DNA of 64,000 nucleotides from Amycolatopsis tucumanensis (GTDB lineage Bacteria > Actinomycetota > Actinomycetes > Mycobacteriales > Pseudonocardiaceae), in contig NZ_JAKGSD010000007.1 of the NCBI RefSeq assembly GCF_021654135.1, positions 148,746 to 212,745 on the forward strand, read 5' to 3'. Positions 24,228-33,473 of the stretch are shown here, piece by piece. The translations under genes and the position numbers were made by a program. Position 1 is the stretch's first letter. Every line of letters starts with the position of its first letter. The notes below the pieces were generated by a model. That model was not told the DNA's origin, did no database searches, and saw only the letters and a list, made by a program, of their open reading frames with translations.

Positions 24228-25295
24228 TCAGCTACCCGCGCCGCTCGGCGGTTCGCTGACCCCGACCACGTTCCCCGCCCGGTCGATCACCAGCACGTCC
24301 ACCGCGACCGGCGCCGGGTCCAGCACCGACGCCGCGAACGCCCGCGCCCGGTCCGCCACCGCCTCGCCGATCGGGAAGCCCGCCTCCTGCGACAGCTGCA
24401 GCGCGTGCAACGCCGTGTTCGCCTCGAGGATGCGCGCGGCCAGCGGCTCGGGCGCGAGCGACGCCAGCAGCGCGAGGTCCACTTGCGACCGCTTCGAGTG
24501 CAGGTCCAGGTGCCCGGCAGCGAGCTTCGACATCTTCGCGAACCCGCCCGCGATCGTCAGCCGCGGCACCGGGTGGCGCTTCACGTACTTGAGCACCGCG
24601 CCCGCGAAGTCGCCCATGTCGAGCAACGCCGTCTCCGGCAACCCGTACCGCTCGGCCACCGCCCGCTCCGACGTGCTTCCCGTCGCACCGGCCACGTGTT
24701 CGTGCCCCAGCGCCCGCGCGACGTCCACCCCGCGCCGGATGCTGTCGATCCACGCCGAGCACGAGTACGGCACCACCACGCCGGTCGTGCCGAGGATCGA
24801 CAGCCCGCCGAGGATGCCGAGCCGCGGGTTCCACGTCTGCCGCGCCAGCTCCTCGCCCTCGGGCACGGAGATCTCGACCACGACGTCCCCGGAATCGCCG
24901 AACGCGGCCGCCACCCGGCGCACCGCCTCGGTCATCAGCCGCCGCGGCACCGGGTTGATCGCCGGCTCACCGACCGGCAGCGGCAGCCCGGGCAGGGTAA
25001 TCGTCCCCACCCCGACGCCCGCGCGGAACGTCACGCCGCTGCCCGGCTCGCCACGCCGGACCGTGGACAGGATCAGCGCGCCGTGCGTCACGTCCGGGTC
25101 GTCACCGGCGTCCTTGATCACCCCGGCGGTCGCCGAATCCGCGTCCAGCCGCTCGGTGGCCAGCGCGAACGCCGGGCGGCGCCCCTGCGGCAGCTCCACC
25201 TCGACCGGGTCGGGGAACTCGCCGGTGAGCAGCGCGGTGTACGCGGCCGTGGTGGCCGCGGTCGCACACGCTCCGGTGGTCCACCCGTACCTCAT
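24228..25295 (-). CDS. cbiD: cobalt-precorrin-5B C1-methyltransferase
   Basis: A 355-aa CbiD enzyme, recognisable from its N-terminus MRYGWTTGACATAATTAAYTALL, then GVGTITLPGLPLPVGEPAINPVPRRLM, and GLSILGTTGVVVPYSCSAWIDSIRRGVDVARALG. It methylates C1 during ring contraction, classically in the oxygen-independent route; here it sits among CobG/CobN genes and no CobF is in the window. GTG 25298 just before ATG 25295 is an alternative start. The start is only about 11 bp from the divergent cobK start. Confidence 0.95.
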   Translation of the reverse strand: MRYGWTTGACATAATTAAYTALLTGEFPDPVEVELPQGRRPAFALATERLDADSATAGVIKDAGDDPDVTHGALILSTVRRGEPGSGVTFRAGVGVGTITLPGLPLPVGEPAINPVPRRLMTEAVRRVAAAFGDSGDVVVEISVPEGEELARQTWNPRLGILGGLSILGTTGVVVPYSCSAWIDSIRRGVDVARALGHEHVAGATGSTSERAVAERYGLPETALLDMGDFAGAVLKYVKRHPVPRLTIAGGFAKMSKLAAGHLDLHSKRSQVDLALLASLAPEPLAARILEANTALHALQLSQEAGFPIGEAVADRARAFAASVLDPAPVAVDVLVIDRAGNVVGVSEPPSGAGS

Positions 25296-25306
25296 CACCA
25301 GGCAGT

Positions 25307-26056
25307 ATGGCTGGCGTGACGGAAGTACTCGTGCTCGGAGGCACCGGTGAGGCCCGCGCGCTGGCCGCCGGGCTCGTGCGACGCGGCGTCGCGGTCACGT
25401 CGTCGCTGGCCGGGCGGGTCGCCAACCCCCGCCTGCCGGTCGGCGAAGTGCGGATCGGCGGCTTCGGCGGGCCGGACGGCCTCGCGCGCTGGCTGACCGA
25501 GCACGGCACCGCCGCCGTGGTGGACGCCACACACCCGTTCGCCGAGCGCATCGGAGCGTCCGCGGCAACGGCCACGAGCAAGGCGGGCGTGCCCCTGCTG
25601 CGGCTGCAGCGCCCCGGCTGGCAGCAGGGACCCGGCGACGACTGGCACTGGGTGGACACCCTCGACGAGGCTGCGGACCTGGTGGAACGCCTCGGCGACC
25701 GGATCTTCCTCACCAGCGGCCGCCAGGGCCTGTCCGCCTTCGCGCGCTGCACGCGGGCGCACTTCCTGGCCCGCTGCGTCGACCCGCCGGAGCCGCCGCT
25801 GCCGCCGCGCCTGGACGTCCTCCTCGACCGCGGCCCGTACACCGTCGAGGGCGAGACCGCGCTGCTGCGCGAGCACCGCATCGACGTGCTGGTCACCAAG
25901 GACAGCGGCGGCGACATGACCACCGCCAAGCTCGTCGCGGCCCGCCAGGAGGGCGTGCCGGTGGTCGTCGTGCGGCGCCCGCCGCGTCCGCCTGCGCACA
26001 CCGTCGCGGACGTGGACGCCGCGCTGCGCTGGGTGTCGGCGATCCTGGACGCATGA
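25307..26056 (+). CDS. cobK: precorrin-6A reductase
   Basis: A 249-aa NADPH-dependent reductase (CobK/CbiJ) of a corrin double bond. Signatures are VLVLGGTGEARALAAGL, AAVVDATHPFAERIGASA, LRLQRPGW, and LVTKDSGGDMTTAKLVAARQEGVPVVVVRRP. ATG 25307 is used; GTG 25316 (VTEVLVLGG) fits the family length equally well. The stop overlaps bluB by 4 bp. Because the divergent cbiD starts 11 bp away, the promoter must lie inside cbiD or far upstream. Confidence 0.95.
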   Translation: MAGVTEVLVLGGTGEARALAAGLVRRGVAVTSSLAGRVANPRLPVGEVRIGGFGGPDGLARWLTEHGTAAVVDATHPFAERIGASAATATSKAGVPLLRLQRPGWQQGPGDDWHWVDTLDEAADLVERLGDRIFLTSGRQGLSAFARCTRAHFLARCVDPPEPPLPPRLDVLLDRGPYTVEGETALLREHRIDVLVTKDSGGDMTTAKLVAARQEGVPVVVVRRPPRPPAHTVADVDAALRWVSAILDA

Positions 26057-26715
26057 TCGAGGAGTTCTACGAGGTCCTGCGGCGACGGCGGGACGTGCGC
26101 GCGGAGTTCACCGGCGAGCCCATCGACGACGAGGTGCTGACCCGCGTGCTCGAGGCCGCGCACTCCGCGCCGAGCGTCGGACTCACCCAGCCGTGGGATT
26201 TCGTGCTCGTCGAAAGCACCCAGACACGCACCGCGTTCCGCGACCACGTGCTCGCCGAGCGCGAGGTGTTCGCCGCGTCGCTGCCGCCGGAGCGCCGGGA
26301 GACCTTCGCGCCGATCAAGATCGAGGGCATCCTGTCGTCCTCGCTCGGTGTCGTCGTGACCTACGACGAGAGCCGCGGCGCCCCGGACGTGCTCGGCCGG
26401 CACGCCATCGCCGACGCCGGCCTGTACTCGGTGTGCCTGGCCATCCAGAACCTCTGGCTGGCCGCCACCGCGGAGGGCCTCGGCGTCGGCTGGGTGAGCT
26501 TCTACCGCGAGGATTTCCTGCGCGACCTGCTCGGGATCCCGGCCGGGGTGCGGCCGGTGGCGTGGCTCTGCCTCGGCCCGGTGAGCCGTCTGCAGGACAT
26601 TCCGGACCTGGAGCGCCACGGGTGGCGCGAGCGGCGGCCGTTGTCGGCGGCGACGCACCGTGAGCGGTTCCGCACACCCCCATCCCGTAGCGAGCGCGAG
26701 GAAGCATCGCGATAG
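26053..26715 (+). CDS. bluB: 5,6-dimethylbenzimidazole synthase
   Basis: A 220-aa flavin-destroying nitroreductase-fold enzyme that converts FMNH2 and O2 to 5,6-dimethylbenzimidazole. Diagnostic segments are RRRRDVRAEFTGEPIDDEVL, AAHSAPSVGLTQPWDFVLV, and LAIQNLWLAATAEGLGVGWVSFY. Its presence next to cob genes means the cell can make its own lower ligand for CobT, and needs oxygen. ATG 26053 overlaps cobK (ATGA). The last 20 residues are Arg/Ser-rich and variable. Confidence 0.94.
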   Translation: MIEEFYEVLRRRRDVRAEFTGEPIDDEVLTRVLEAAHSAPSVGLTQPWDFVLVESTQTRTAFRDHVLAEREVFAASLPPERRETFAPIKIEGILSSSLGVVVTYDESRGAPDVLGRHAIADAGLYSVCLAIQNLWLAATAEGLGVGWVSFYREDFLRDLLGIPAGVRPVAWLCLGPVSRLQDIPDLERHGWRERRPLSAATHRERFRTPPSRSEREEASR

Positions 26716-26725
26716 CGTTCTGCCA

Positions 26726-29700
26726 ATGTGGATGGCCAGCAGGACACCTACTGTCGCACCGGATGAGGTGACCGACCCGGACCAGCCGGGCACTTCGGCA
26801 CGCACCTCGGCGGAGCGACCTCACACGTTCTTGTGGCGGCTGCTCGCCGTCGTACTGGGCCTGTTCGCCGCGGGCTGCGCGGTCGCCTTCCCGTTGCTGC
26901 CGGTCGTCCAGGACACGGCGAAGATCGTGTGGCCGGCCGGCAGCGACACGCGCCCGGTGAACGCCCCGCTCGTCGGCTACTGGGCGCAGGACCTGCAGGT
27001 CGGTGTGCCGTGCGCGACGATCCAGTCGCTCGACGCGCGCACCGCGGGCGCGGGGCTGCTGTTCTCGACCGTGCCGCCCGCCCGCGCGGGCAACGGCGCC
27101 GGCATGCAGCTCAACGTCCAGGACGGCGTGCTCACCGCGACCAGCCGCGGCCAGCAGGTCGCGCGCCAGCCGCTGCCGGCCGCGGGGTGCGACGTGCGGG
27201 TCAGCTCGACCGCGACGCACACCACGCTGTCGGTGGCGGGCACCCCGGTCTACGACTCGGCCGGCGACGTCCGGCCGCGCGTGCTGGGCATCTACACCGA
27301 CATCTCGTCGGCGCGGGACCCGATCGCCGGTCTGTCGGTCGGCATCACCCCGGACACCCGCTACCAGTCGTCCCCCACCGGGCTGAAGGTCGGCATCGGC
27401 GTGTTCGGTGTGCTGTCGCTGATCGGCTGCCTGATCGCGGTCAACCGGCTGGACTCCGGCACCGCGCGGCGAGCGCCGCGGTGGGCGCCGATCGGCTGGT
27501 GGAAGCTCACCAAGCGGGACGTGACCGTCTTCGGCGTGCTCGGCGCGTGGGTGTTCATCGGGCCGGTGACCTCGGACGACGGCTACATCCTGACCATGGC
27601 CAGAGTCGCCGACCAGGTCGGCTACCTGACCAACTACCACCGGTGGTTCGGCGTCGCGGAGGCGCCGTTCGGGTGGAACGACCACATCTACGAGCTGATG
27701 GCGACGGTGTCCACGGTGCCGCCGTGGATCCGGTTGCCGTCGTTCCTGCTCGGCGTGCTGAGCTGGCTGCTGATCAGCCGTGAGGTGCTGCCGCGGCTGG
27801 GCAAGGAGGTCCGGATCAGCCCGGCGGCGGGCTGGGCCGCGGCCGTGGTGTTCCTGGTGTGGTGGCTGCCGTTCAACAACGGTGTCCGCCCCGAGCCGTG
27901 GGCCGCGCTGGGCTCGCTGATCGCCCTGTGCGCCGTGGAGCGCTCGCTGGTCACGCGGCGCCTGCTGCCGCTGTGCCTCGGCCTGATCGGGGCCGCCTTC
28001 GCGCTGGCCGCGACGCCGACCGCGCTGATCGCGGTGGCGCCGTTCCTGGTGGCCGCGAAGCCGTTGTTCCACCTGCTACGCAGCCGGGCCCGCGATTCGG
28101 GCTGGGCCGCGGTGCTGGCGCCGATCGCGGCGGCCGGGTTCATCGTGCTGATCGTGGTCTTCGCCGACCAGACGTTCTCGACGGTGATGGAGGCGACCCG
28201 CCTGCGTGGCTCGGTCGGCCCGAACAAGTCGTGGTACGAGGAGCTGTCGCGGTACGAGCTGCTGTTCGAGAGCAGCGCGGACGGCGCGCTGACCCGCCGG
28301 TTCCCGGTGCTGCTGCTGATCCTGTGCACCGGCACCTGCCTGGTGGTGCTGCTGCGCCGCGGCCGCATCCAGGGCGCCGCGCTCGGCCCGGCTCGTCGCC
28401 TGATCGGCACCGTGGCGCTGTTCTTCCTGCTGCTGGCGCTGACCCCGACCAAGTGGACGCACCACTTCGGCGCGTTCGCCGGTGTGGGGGCGGCGATGGC
28501 GGCGCTGACCGCGCTGGCGACGAGTTCGACGGTGCTGCGGTCGCGGCGCAACCGGGCGGCGTTCACCGCGGGGCTGCTGGTGGTGTCCGCGCTGGCCGCC
28601 ACGGGCCCGAACGCGTACTGGTTCGTGTCCAGCCTCGGTGTGCCGTGGTGGGACAAGGCGCCGTCGATCAAGGGCTACCACCTGTCCACGGCGCTGCTGC
28701 TGGCCGCGGCGGTGGCGGCGGTGTTCGCGTTCGTGGAGAACGTGCGCATGCAGCGGCCGGGCGCGCCGCCGCCGGTGCAGGAGCGGCGTGGCCGGGCGCT
28801 GCGGCTGGGCGCGACGTCGCTGGTCGTGGTGTGCGGCGCGGTCGTGGTGTTCGAGGTCGCCAGCATGGCGAAGGGCATCCAGAAGCAGATGTCGACGGGC
28901 AGTTACAGCCTGGCCGCGGCGAACGTGGACCACCTGTTCGGCAAGAGCTGCAACCTGTCCGATCACGTGATGGTCGAGCAGGACCCGGTGTCGAGCATGC
29001 TCAAACCGGTGTCGGCGGTGACCGTGCCGGAGACCGCGACGCCGGAGAACTCGACGCTGCCGCGGCCCGAGGACGAGGGCAACGAGAAGTCGTCGGCGGG
29101 TTTCCACACCGACGGCAACGGCGACGACGACCCGCTGAACTCGCCGCCGCACGGTTTCACCACGGCGACCGTGCCGATGTGGAGCAGCTACCACGAGGGC
29201 TCCGCGACGGGCCGGCTGCGCACCGACTGGTACGCGCTGCCGGACCAGCACGCAGGCGCGCAGGTGACGATCGCCGCCGCCGCGCCCCCGGGCAAGGCGA
29301 CGAGCGTGGCGCTGGAGTTCGGCCGGGAGACGCCGGCGGGCGTCGAGGTGGTCCGGTCGACGACGGTGCTGGCGCAGAACGTGGGCACCGGGGCGTCGGC
29401 GGACGAGACGAAGTGGGCCGACGAGCGGCTCGACATCGGTGATCTGCCCGCGGACGTCAACCGGGTGCGTGTGGTGGCCAAGGACGACGACATCACGGGC
29501 GACGGCTGGGTCGCGGTGAGCGCCCCGCGCGTGCCGACGTTCACCACGCTCACGCAGCGGGTCGGCAGCGCGCCGGTCTACATGGACTGGCCCGCGGCGT
29601 TCGTGTACCCGTGCATGAACCCGGTCGCCTCGCACGACGGCATCTCGCAGATCCCGGCGTACCGCATCACCGCGGGTGACCTGGCCGCGGAGGCGGGCGT

Positions 29701-29938
29701 GGCGGACAACATCGGCGGCGGGCCGAACGGGTGGATCGAGGAGCTGGCCAACCAGCCCGAGGTGCCGAGCTACCTGGAGGGCGACCAGTCCGGCCGCTCG
29801 TGGGGACGCCTGCTGCAGATCGAGCCGTACACCGACGGCGTGGCACCCCAGGTGGAACACGGAACCGAAACGATGTGGGGCTGGCAAAGCCCAGGCCCAG
29901 GCCCACAACAACCAAACGGCTCAACGCCAACCCGCTAA
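26726..29938 (+). CDS. Emb-family arabinosyltransferase
   Basis: A 1070-aa integral membrane GT-C glycosyltransferase that transfers arabinofuranose from decaprenyl-phosphoryl-arabinose to cell-wall arabinan. An N-terminal helix (about 36-58) is followed by an extracytoplasmic domain, then at 284-286 the GT-C acidic motif SDDGYILTMARVADQVGYLTNYHRWFGVAEAPFGW, many transmembrane helices up to about residue 720, and a C-terminal extracytoplasmic carbohydrate-binding domain ending in Pro/Gln/Gly-rich tail. The ATG at 26726 follows bluB by 10 bp. Its place among cob genes looks incidental. It indicates an arabinan-containing envelope. Confidence 0.93.
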   Translation: MWMASRTPTVAPDEVTDPDQPGTSARTSAERPHTFLWRLLAVVLGLFAAGCAVAFPLLPVVQDTAKIVWPAGSDTRPVNAPLVGYWAQDLQVGVPCATIQSLDARTAGAGLLFSTVPPARAGNGAGMQLNVQDGVLTATSRGQQVARQPLPAAGCDVRVSSTATHTTLSVAGTPVYDSAGDVRPRVLGIYTDISSARDPIAGLSVGITPDTRYQSSPTGLKVGIGVFGVLSLIGCLIAVNRLDSGTARRAPRWAPIGWWKLTKRDVTVFGVLGAWVFIGPVTSDDGYILTMARVADQVGYLTNYHRWFGVAEAPFGWNDHIYELMATVSTVPPWIRLPSFLLGVLSWLLISREVLPRLGKEVRISPAAGWAAAVVFLVWWLPFNNGVRPEPWAALGSLIALCAVERSLVTRRLLPLCLGLIGAAFALAATPTALIAVAPFLVAAKPLFHLLRSRARDSGWAAVLAPIAAAGFIVLIVVFADQTFSTVMEATRLRGSVGPNKSWYEELSRYELLFESSADGALTRRFPVLLLILCTGTCLVVLLRRGRIQGAALGPARRLIGTVALFFLLLALTPTKWTHHFGAFAGVGAAMAALTALATSSTVLRSRRNRAAFTAGLLVVSALAATGPNAYWFVSSLGVPWWDKAPSIKGYHLSTALLLAAAVAAVFAFVENVRMQRPGAPPPVQERRGRALRLGATSLVVVCGAVVVFEVASMAKGIQKQMSTGSYSLAAANVDHLFGKSCNLSDHVMVEQDPVSSMLKPVSAVTVPETATPENSTLPRPEDEGNEKSSAGFHTDGNGDDDPLNSPPHGFTTATVPMWSSYHEGSATGRLRTDWYALPDQHAGAQVTIAAAAPPGKATSVALEFGRETPAGVEVVRSTTVLAQNVGTGASADETKWADERLDIGDLPADVNRVRVVAKDDDITGDGWVAVSAPRVPTFTTLTQRVGSAPVYMDWPAAFVYPCMNPVASHDGISQIPAYRITAGDLAAEAGVADNIGGGPNGWIEELANQPEVPSYLEGDQSGRSWGRLLQIEPYTDGVAPQVEHGTETMWGWQSPGPGPQQPNGSTPTR

Positions 29939-29944
29939 CGAGAA

Positions 29945-29970
29945 GCCCCCGCCACACACAAGGCGGGGGC
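29945..29970. terminator. rho-independent terminator after the arabinosyltransferase gene
   Basis: GCCCCCGCC (29945-29953) pairs with GGCGGGGGC (29962-29970) across the loop ACACACAA, and is followed by TTTCTCTTT. It begins 6 nt after the stop and is the most canonical terminator in the window. Confidence 0.9.
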
Positions 29971-29982
29971 TTTCTCTTTCAC

Positions 29983-30216
29983 CACCAACAAAACCGCCAC
30001 CGGGCGCGAAAACCGAACACAAAGACCGCCCACCCCACCCCCGCACCCCGATCCACAGCCCAGTTCTGCGCCCGACCAGGGGTTGTCAAGGTACTCTTTC
30101 CAGCCTTGACAACCCCTGCTCGGGCGTAGAAACAATGAAAAATCGGGGCGGCGGGTCCAATCCGGGCGTAGCGAAGCGAAGCCGGCGCTCTAACAACCCG
30201 CGTAGCGGCTACGCAA
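29983..30216. other. A-rich intergenic stretch with a long palindrome
   Basis: Between two convergent genes. CAGGGGTTGTCAAGG (30077-30091) is perfectly inverted at 30104-30118, with a 12-nt loop; a smaller GCGTAG-CGG-CTACGC palindrome lies at 30200-30214. Base composition is less GC-rich than the flanks. No gene is evident. Confidence 0.6.
30077..30118. repeat. 15-bp perfect inverted repeat
   Basis: Arms CAGGGGTTGTCAAGG and CCTTGACAACCCCTG flank TACTCTTTCCAG. It has no U-tract and is separate from the terminator at 29945. It could end transcription of cobIJ, or be a small dispersed palindromic element. Confidence 0.75.
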
Positions 30217-31707
30217 TCAATAGGACCGCGGCGTCCACACAAACCCGTGATCAACGCGAGTCCGCGACGAGCCAACAATCACCAAACACCGCATATCAAC
30301 CACCGAAGGATCAAACTCCCCCAAGGAAGTCACCATCACCGACTCCTCGGGACCCCCAACATCCCGAGCCACCACGACCGGCGTCGACTCCGACCGATGC
30401 CGCAACAACACATCCCGAGTCCGCACCAACTGCTCAGTCCGCGTCCGCGAAGCCGGGTTGTAAAGAGCCACCACGAGATCAGCCACCCCAGCAGCCTCCA
30501 ACCGCCGCTCGATGACCTCCCAGGGCTTCAACCGATCCGACAACGACAAGACGCAGTAGTCATGCCCCAACGGCGCCCCAACCCGGGCCGCCGCGGCGGA
30601 CGCAGCCGTCACGCCCGGAATCACCCGCACCCGCACCGGCTCTTCCAACGAAGCCGCCTGCTCCAGCACCGCCGAAGCCATCGCGAACACACCGGGATCA
30701 CCCGAGGACACCACCGCCACCCGAGCACCGGACGCGGCCAGCGACAGCGCATGCCGGGCCCGATCCGCCTCGACCCGGTTCCCGGACGCGTGCCGCACCT
30801 GCCCGGCCCGCTGCGGCACCTTCGCCACATACGGCCCGTACCCGACGATGTGCTCGGCCTCGGCCAACGCGGCCGAAGCCTCCGGCGTCAGCCACTCCGG
30901 CCCGGCCGGCCCCAGCCCGACGACCACGACCTCGCCGCTCTCGACGGGAACCGCCGCCGGCTCGGCAGCCGGCTCCTTGCGCGACGCGTAAGCCGGACTC
31001 GGCACCAGCGCCAGCGAGAAGTACGGCACCGTCGACGGGTCCACGTCGGCGAACGGCTCGACCCGCTGGTTGGACCACGTGGCCCGCTCGACGTAGTAGG
31101 CCTCGTCCAGCCGTCCGGACTCGGCCAGCGCCTCCCGCACCGAGCCGAACGTGCGGCCCAGCTTCATCACCGCCGCGGCCTGCGTGTCCGCCAGCCGCCG
31201 CGCGAGTTCCGGCGCTGGCAGCGTCCCGGGCAGGATCGTCAGCACCTCGTCGCGCTGCACCAGTGGCTTGCCGAGCACCGCCGACGCCGCCGACACCGAC
31301 GTCACCCCGGGCACCGCCTCGGCCTCGTACCGGTCGCACAGCCGCTCGTGCATGTACATGTAGGAGCCGAAGAAGAACGGGTCACCCTCGCACAGCACCA
31401 CCACGTCGCGCCCGGCGTCCAGGTGCTCGGCCAGCCGCTTCGCGCTCAGCTCGTAGAACTCCGCGATCGCGCCCTCGTACCCGCCGGGGTGGTCGGTGCC
31501 CTCGGTCGTGACCGGGTACATCAGCCGTTCCTCGATCTGACCCTCACTCAGGTACGGCTCGGCCACCGACCGCGCGATGCTGCGGCCGTGCCGCGCGCAG
31601 TGGTAGGCGATCACGTCGGCCTCGCTGATCAGGCGCGCGGCCTTGACCGTCATCAGCTCCGGATCGCCGGGGCCGAGTCCGACACCCCACAGCTTGCCCG
31701 TCTTCAT
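30217..31707 (-). CDS. cobIJ: precorrin-2 C20- / precorrin-3B C17-methyltransferase fusion
   Basis: A 496-aa fusion of two tetrapyrrole methylases. Residues 1-243 are CobI ([42 protein letters not shown]); from about 258 CobJ begins ([63 protein letters not shown]). A short Ala/Pro/Glu linker joins them. Such fusions are common in actinobacteria. The ATG overlaps cobH by 4 bp. The last 100 or so codons are less GC-biased in third position than the rest. Confidence 0.96.
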   Translation of the reverse strand: MKTGKLWGVGLGPGDPELMTVKAARLISEADVIAYHCARHGRSIARSVAEPYLSEGQIEERLMYPVTTEGTDHPGGYEGAIAEFYELSAKRLAEHLDAGRDVVVLCEGDPFFFGSYMYMHERLCDRYEAEAVPGVTSVSAASAVLGKPLVQRDEVLTILPGTLPAPELARRLADTQAAAVMKLGRTFGSVREALAESGRLDEAYYVERATWSNQRVEPFADVDPSTVPYFSLALVPSPAYASRKEPAAEPAAVPVESGEVVVVGLGPAGPEWLTPEASAALAEAEHIVGYGPYVAKVPQRAGQVRHASGNRVEADRARHALSLAASGARVAVVSSGDPGVFAMASAVLEQAASLEEPVRVRVIPGVTAASAAAARVGAPLGHDYCVLSLSDRLKPWEVIERRLEAAGVADLVVALYNPASRTRTEQLVRTRDVLLRHRSESTPVVVARDVGGPEESVMVTSLGEFDPSVVDMRCLVIVGSSRTRVDHGFVWTPRSY

Positions 31708-32327
31708 TCGACCTCGCTCGCGAGCGCGTTGACCGCGGAGACCGCCATGGCGCTGCCGCCGCGCCGCCCGTGCACCACCAGGTAGGGCGCGGGCGCACGC
31801 TTGACCAGCTCTTCCTTGGACTCGGCGGCGCCGACGAACCCGACCGGCACCCCGATGATCGCGGCGGGCACCCCGGCGCCCTCCTCGATCATCTCCAGCA
31901 GCCGGAACAACGCCGTCGGCGCGTTGCCGATCGCCACCACCGAGCCCGCGAGCTTGTCCCGCCACAGCTCCAGCGCGGCCGCCGAACGGGTGGTGCCCAT
32001 CCGCTCGGCCAGCGCGGGCACGCGCTCGTCGGACAGCGTGCACAGGATCTCGTTGGCAGCGGGCAAGCGCTTGCGGGTCACGCCGCTGGCGATCATCTGT
32101 GCGTCGCACAGCACCGGCGCCCCGGCGCGCAGCGCGGCGCGGGCCGACTCGACGAGGTCGAGCGAGTAGGCCAGGTCGTCGACGAGGTCGACCATCCCGC
32201 ACGAGTGGATCATGCGGACCGCGACCGGCTCCAGGTCCTCCGGCAGGATCGCGAGGTCGGCCTCCTCGCGGATCGTGGCGAACGAGTGGCGGTAGATCTC
32301 CGCCCCGTCGCGGATGTAGTCGATCAC
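31704..32327 (-). CDS. cobH: precorrin-8X methylmutase
   Basis: A 207-aa enzyme (CobH/CbiC) that moves the C11 methyl to C12 to form hydrogenobyrinic acid. Key segments are [39 protein letters not shown] with the catalytic His, [21 protein letters not shown], and [16 protein letters not shown]. It overlaps both cobG and cobIJ by 4 bp in the cobG-cobH-cobIJ operon. Confidence 0.97.
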   Translation of the reverse strand: MIDYIRDGAEIYRHSFATIREEADLAILPEDLEPVAVRMIHSCGMVDLVDDLAYSLDLVESARAALRAGAPVLCDAQMIASGVTRKRLPAANEILCTLSDERVPALAERMGTTRSAAALELWRDKLAGSVVAIGNAPTALFRLLEMIEEGAGVPAAIIGVPVGFVGAAESKEELVKRAPAPYLVVHGRRGGSAMAVSAVNALASEVE

Positions 32328-33370
32328 GCTGTTCCCTTCTGGTATTCCTCAGTGCCCGCGAGCATGTCGACGTGCGGCTCGTGCGGTCGCCCGCACCGCC
32401 GTTCGCATCCGGAGAAGTGCATCCGCACCCCGGCGGGCACGCGGCGCATCACGGCCCGCGCGTCCGCCCGCACGTCGGCGCGCGACTTCGCGCAGCCCGG
32501 CCGTCCGATGCACGCGCTGATCCCCAGCCCCGGCGTGTCCGGATCGGTCACCAGGCCCGGCACGTCCAGGCCGAGCGGCACCACGACCGACCGCCACGGC
32601 GTCACTACGACCTCCCCCAGCGCCCGCAGATCCGCGGCCGCGAGCTGCCCCAGCACCGGCGCGCCGACGACCCCGGCGCGCCCGTCGTCGCGGGTGAACG
32701 GCCCGATCGGCACCCCAGGTGACGTGGGCAGCCGCTCGCCAAGCGGCAAGTCCAGCTCCCGCACCCGCCACGCGCTGCCCCGCACCTCCAGGAACCACAA
32801 CGCCTTCCGCACGAGCGCGTCGACCGCGCCGGCGAACGGCACCCGCTCGCCGGTGTCCCGCCCGGCGAGCAACACCGCGCCGGTCGCGGAGTCCAGCGCG
32901 CGCCAGCACACGTCCGCGTCCTCGCCCGACACGTCGCCGCGGCCGTCGTCGAGCGCGAACAGGAACCGGCCCGGCAGGGCGGCCAGCTCGGGCCGCGCGC
33001 ACACCGCCCGGTCCAGCTCGAACACCGCGTCGCGCACGTCGACCAGCCCTCCGGCGAGCCCGCTCAGCGGCGAGGCCAGGTAGTTGCGCACCCGCTCGTG
33101 CGCGGGCGCGGGCAGCAGACCGGCCGACGTCAGCCGGGCGGCCAGCTCGCCGGTGTCCCGCGACAGGCCGCGCAGCTGGATGTTGCCGCGCGAGGTCAGG
33201 TGCACCGAGCCGTCGCCGAGCTCCTTGGCGCACGAGGCCAGCACGTCGGCCTGCCCGGCGCTCACCCGTCCGCCGGGCAGCCGGATCCGGGCGAGCGCGC
33301 CGTCGGCGGCGTCGTGCGTGGCGAAGACACCCGGACAGGCGTCGGGGCGGACACGTCCGGGATGGGCCAT
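32324..33370 (-). CDS. cobG: precorrin-3B synthase
   Basis: A 348-aa oxygen-dependent enzyme with a sulphite-reductase-like fold that hydroxylates C20 of precorrin-3A. The half-domain pattern is clear ([14 protein letters not shown]), and the 4Fe-4S cysteines are in [15 protein letters not shown] and [17 protein letters not shown]. CobG defines the aerobic route. ATG 33370 is selected as the protein then begins just before the first domain; the ribosome site is weak. It heads an operon divergent from the ABC exporter genes, with 103 bp between. Confidence 0.94.
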   Translation of the reverse strand: MAHPGRVRPDACPGVFATHDAADGALARIRLPGGRVSAGQADVLASCAKELGDGSVHLTSRGNIQLRGLSRDTGELAARLTSAGLLPAPAHERVRNYLASPLSGLAGGLVDVRDAVFELDRAVCARPELAALPGRFLFALDDGRGDVSGEDADVCWRALDSATGAVLLAGRDTGERVPFAGAVDALVRKALWFLEVRGSAWRVRELDLPLGERLPTSPGVPIGPFTRDDGRAGVVGAPVLGQLAAADLRALGEVVVTPWRSVVVPLGLDVPGLVTDPDTPGLGISACIGRPGCAKSRADVRADARAVMRRVPAGVRMHFSGCERRCGRPHEPHVDMLAGTEEYQKGTA

Positions 33371-33418
33371 GCGCTCACTGTAAACGGCGGGATCGACGCG
33401 AAGTATTACCTGGATCAT

Positions 33419-33438
33419 ATGTAGTAGGTCTGCTACAT
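33419..33438. promoter_or_regulatory. inverted repeat ATGTAG-N8-CTACAT between cobG and the ABC operon
   Basis: A 6-bp perfect inverted repeat 36-55 bp upstream of the ABC ATPase start in an otherwise GC-poor patch. It may be the operator for the XRE regulator encoded downstream, or overlap the divergent promoters. Confidence 0.45.
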
Positions 33439-33473
33439 TCCATCGCACAGGCGTAGCACTGGGGAGAACACCT

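Noticed and set aside
28076..29911. Minus-strand frame opposite the arabinosyltransferase
   Set aside because: Arg/His-rich shadow; the arabinosyltransferase has the GT-C motif and membrane helices.
26726..29938. Possible cobalt transporter gene inside the cob region
   Set aside because: Size, DDG motif, helices and C-terminal domain match Emb arabinosyltransferases, not transporters.
33371..33473. Second cobalamin riboswitch before cobG
   Set aside because: The gap is about 100 bp and lacks the GCCACTG and GAGCCAG core elements.
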